NCBI GenBank assembly: GCA_027365715.1
Contig: DAHXLZ010000129.1
Location: 1-6,586 of the forward strand
Origin: Methanomassiliicoccales archaeon
Lineage (GTDB): Archaea > Thermoplasmatota > Thermoplasmata > Sysuiplasmatales > Sysuiplasmataceae
Direction: 5' to 3'
Length of the DNA stretch: 6,586 nucleotides
Shown: positions 5,391 through 6,586 of the stretch, one piece after another
How positions within the stretch are numbered: the stretch's first letter is position 1
Layout of the letters: each line of letters begins with the position of its first letter
Position numbers and translations under genes: made by a program
Notes under the pieces: generated by a model
Seen by the model: the letters and a program-made list of their open reading frames with translations, nothing else
Told to the model about the DNA's origin: nothing
Database searches by the model: none

Positions 5391-6520
5391 TTTACAATCC
5401 TTCTACTGAGCTCGGCGAGGTCGACAGCCACTCCCGTTCCGGGGCCGGTGGGGACTTCCATCTGTCCCCTGCCATTCATCTCGAACGGGCGCGTGATGAT
5501 ATCCTTTGAGAAGTAGCGCGAACTTGGAGAAGTGTCACCGGGGAAGTGCACGTTGGGAAGAGTATTGAGCGCCACGTTGAAAGCCCTGCCTATACCCGTT
5601 TCCAGCATGCCGCCAATCCAGACAGGAATGTTTGACTTCATAGCAACATCATGAACTTCCAGCGATTCTGACAGACCGCCTACACGTCCGGCTTTTATGT
5701 TTACGATCCTGCCTGATCCGAGTCTGCTCATCATGCCTACACTCTCCGGACCCTTTATGCTCTCGTCAAGACAGATTGGCGTAGAGAGCTTTTTCTGTAA
5801 CAGAGAGTGCTGGAATAAGTCGTCGTAATCCAGAGGCTGCTCTATCATCTGAAGATCGAATCTGTCCAGCTTGCGCAGATGCGCGAAATCAGCAGGAGAG
5901 TAAGCGGCGTTTGCATCCACCTGGAGAGGAACATCGGGGAATCTCTTCCTGACTTCCTTCAGCACATCAGTGTCCCAGCCAGGCCTGATCTTTATCTTGA
6001 TTCTCCTGTACCCTGCATCAACACTCCCTGAAATCACGTGAAGGAGGTCGTCGACGGACTTCTGTATCCCTATGCTTATTCCGCATTCGATTCTTGTCCT
6101 GCTCCCTCCAATCATTCGGCTGAGTGGCTGTTTCGCGCTCTTTGCAAACATGTCCCAGAGTGCCATCTCCACGCATGCCTTTGCCATGCTGTGACCGCGA
6201 ATCCGCTTTGTCAGAGCACGGAAGTCGTAAGGAGAATGAAGTTCTGCGCCTTTCATGGACGGGAGTATGTAACGCGATATGACATCCCATGCCATCCTGT
6301 TGTATTCATAAGAATAGTAAGGGGAGGGTTCGGAAACGCATTCACCGTAGGACTCTGTTCCGCCGCCTTCCAGCCTTACCAGTATCGCCTCCTTGACGCG
6401 TGTCAGTCCAAAGCTTGTTTCAAACGGGCTCACAAGCGGGATGCGAACAATCATGAGTTCCGCCCTGTCTACGGTAACGGGCCCTGTTGTCTTCATGCTC
6501 TTTCTGATTTGTTCAGCCAT
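5366..6520 (-). CDS. Enolase-superfamily enzyme: o-succinylbenzoate synthase / N-succinylamino acid racemase family
   Basis: The 384-residue protein is a muconate-cycloisomerase-subgroup enzyme, expected to abstract a proton next to a carboxylate, stabilised by Mg2+. The N-terminal capping domain starts at about residue 18 (DRAELMIVRIPLVSPFETSF) and the barrel follows. All expected catalytic residues are present: the K-x-K pair (Lys175, Lys177, in IKIKIRPGWD), metal ligands Asp202 (VDAN), Glu227 (IEQP) and Asp252 (LDES), and the opposing base Lys276 (NIKAGRVGG). GGMLETGIGRA and FPGDTSPSSRY match the o-succinylbenzoate synthase/N-succinylamino acid racemase group closely. Family members do either or both reactions (menaquinone synthesis or racemising N-acylated amino acids), and sequence alone cannot choose. 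The start is fixed by AAGGAGG eight bases upstream; it gives about 17 residues more than usual. It lies 18 bases after an upstream stop, so it is likely the distal gene of an operon. Confidence 0.85.
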   Translation of the reverse strand: MAEQIRKSMKTTGPVTVDRAELMIVRIPLVSPFETSFGLTRVKEAILVRLEGGGTESYGECVSEPSPYYSYEYNRMAWDVISRYILPSMKGAELHSPYDFRALTKRIRGHSMAKACVEMALWDMFAKSAKQPLSRMIGGSRTRIECGISIGIQKSVDDLLHVISGSVDAGYRRIKIKIRPGWDTDVLKEVRKRFPDVPLQVDANAAYSPADFAHLRKLDRFDLQMIEQPLDYDDLFQHSLLQKKLSTPICLDESIKGPESVGMMSRLGSGRIVNIKAGRVGGLSESLEVHDVAMKSNIPVWIGGMLETGIGRAFNVALNTLPNVHFPGDTSPSSRYFSKDIITRPFEMNGRGQMEVPTGPGTGVAVDLAELSRRIVKKKSISLI

Positions 6521-6528
6521 GTCGGTTG

Positions 6529-6535
6529 CCTCCTT
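6529..6535 (-). promoter_or_regulatory. Strong ribosome binding site of the enolase-family gene
   Basis: On the minus strand AAGGAGG lies eight bases before the ATG at 6520-6518. It is the strongest Shine-Dalgarno in the window and supports this start over the ATG eight codons downstream. Confidence 0.75.
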
Positions 6536-6538
6536 CCA

Positions 6539-6586
6539 TTACGCGAGCGTGGACTTTATTCTTTCGAGCAATGAGATGAACATCTC
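6539..6586 (-). CDS. C-terminal end of an unidentified gene entering from the right edge
   Basis: The minus strand is open from the edge for 15 codons (EMFISLLERIKSTLA) and ends in TAA at 6541-6539, just before the Shine-Dalgarno of the enolase-family gene. The amphipathic helix-like tail is protein-like, and the 18-base gap to the next ATG is typical of an operon. Too little remains to name a family. A chance open frame of this length is also possible. Confidence 0.4.
   Translation of the reverse strand, partial: EMFISLLERIKSTLA

Noticed and set aside
6038..6574. 178-codon + strand frame opposite the enolase-family gene
   Set aside because: It is a shadow: Cys/His-rich product without any domain, opposite a gene with all catalytic motifs intact.

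Overview
The window looks archaeal, most likely from the Thermoplasmata (Thermoplasma-like). This is inferred from TATA-box promoters rather than bacterial -35/-10 elements, a promoter spaced for a leaderless transcript, heavy use of AGA/AGG and ATA codons, an extracellular protein rich in N-glycosylation sequons and lacking cysteine, and an integrase-like C-terminus of archaeal style. No rRNA, tRNA or CRISPR array is visible, so the assignment rests on style alone.

Layout. Positions 3-377 (+) hold the C-terminal end of a gene cut by the window edge, probably a tyrosine recombinase/integrase. Positions 514-807 (-) encode a small coiled-coil protein of unknown function with a perfect 21-bp tandem repeat. 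A 361-bp gap (808-1168) follows, with a striking TGGCAA/TTGCCA palindrome and two TATA boxes. Next is a four-gene + strand operon (1169-5365) for a complete CUT1-type carbohydrate ABC importer: membrane-anchored solute-binding protein, two MalF/MalG-like permeases, and a MalK/UgpC-type ATPase. Facing it on the - strand, with no base between the two stop codons, is an enolase-superfamily gene (5366-6520) of the o-succinylbenzoate synthase / N-succinylamino acid racemase family. It lies 18 bases after the stop of a gene that enters from the right edge (6539-6586).

How the genes work together. The binding protein captures a solute outside the membrane, the two permeases form the channel, and the ATPase dimer drives uptake. 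Family membership suggests a sugar or oligosaccharide, but the substrate cannot be read from the sequence. The enolase-family enzyme is on the other strand in a different transcription unit, so no functional link to the importer should be assumed.

Main points for a second look: the ATPase almost certainly starts at a CTG codon, because no ATG, GTG or TTG can supply its conserved N-terminus. The second permease may also start at CTG. Other points are the palindromic operator candidate, the tandem heptad repeat, and the abutting convergent genes with a terminator inside the opposing coding sequence. I found no convincing undescribed multi-gene system.
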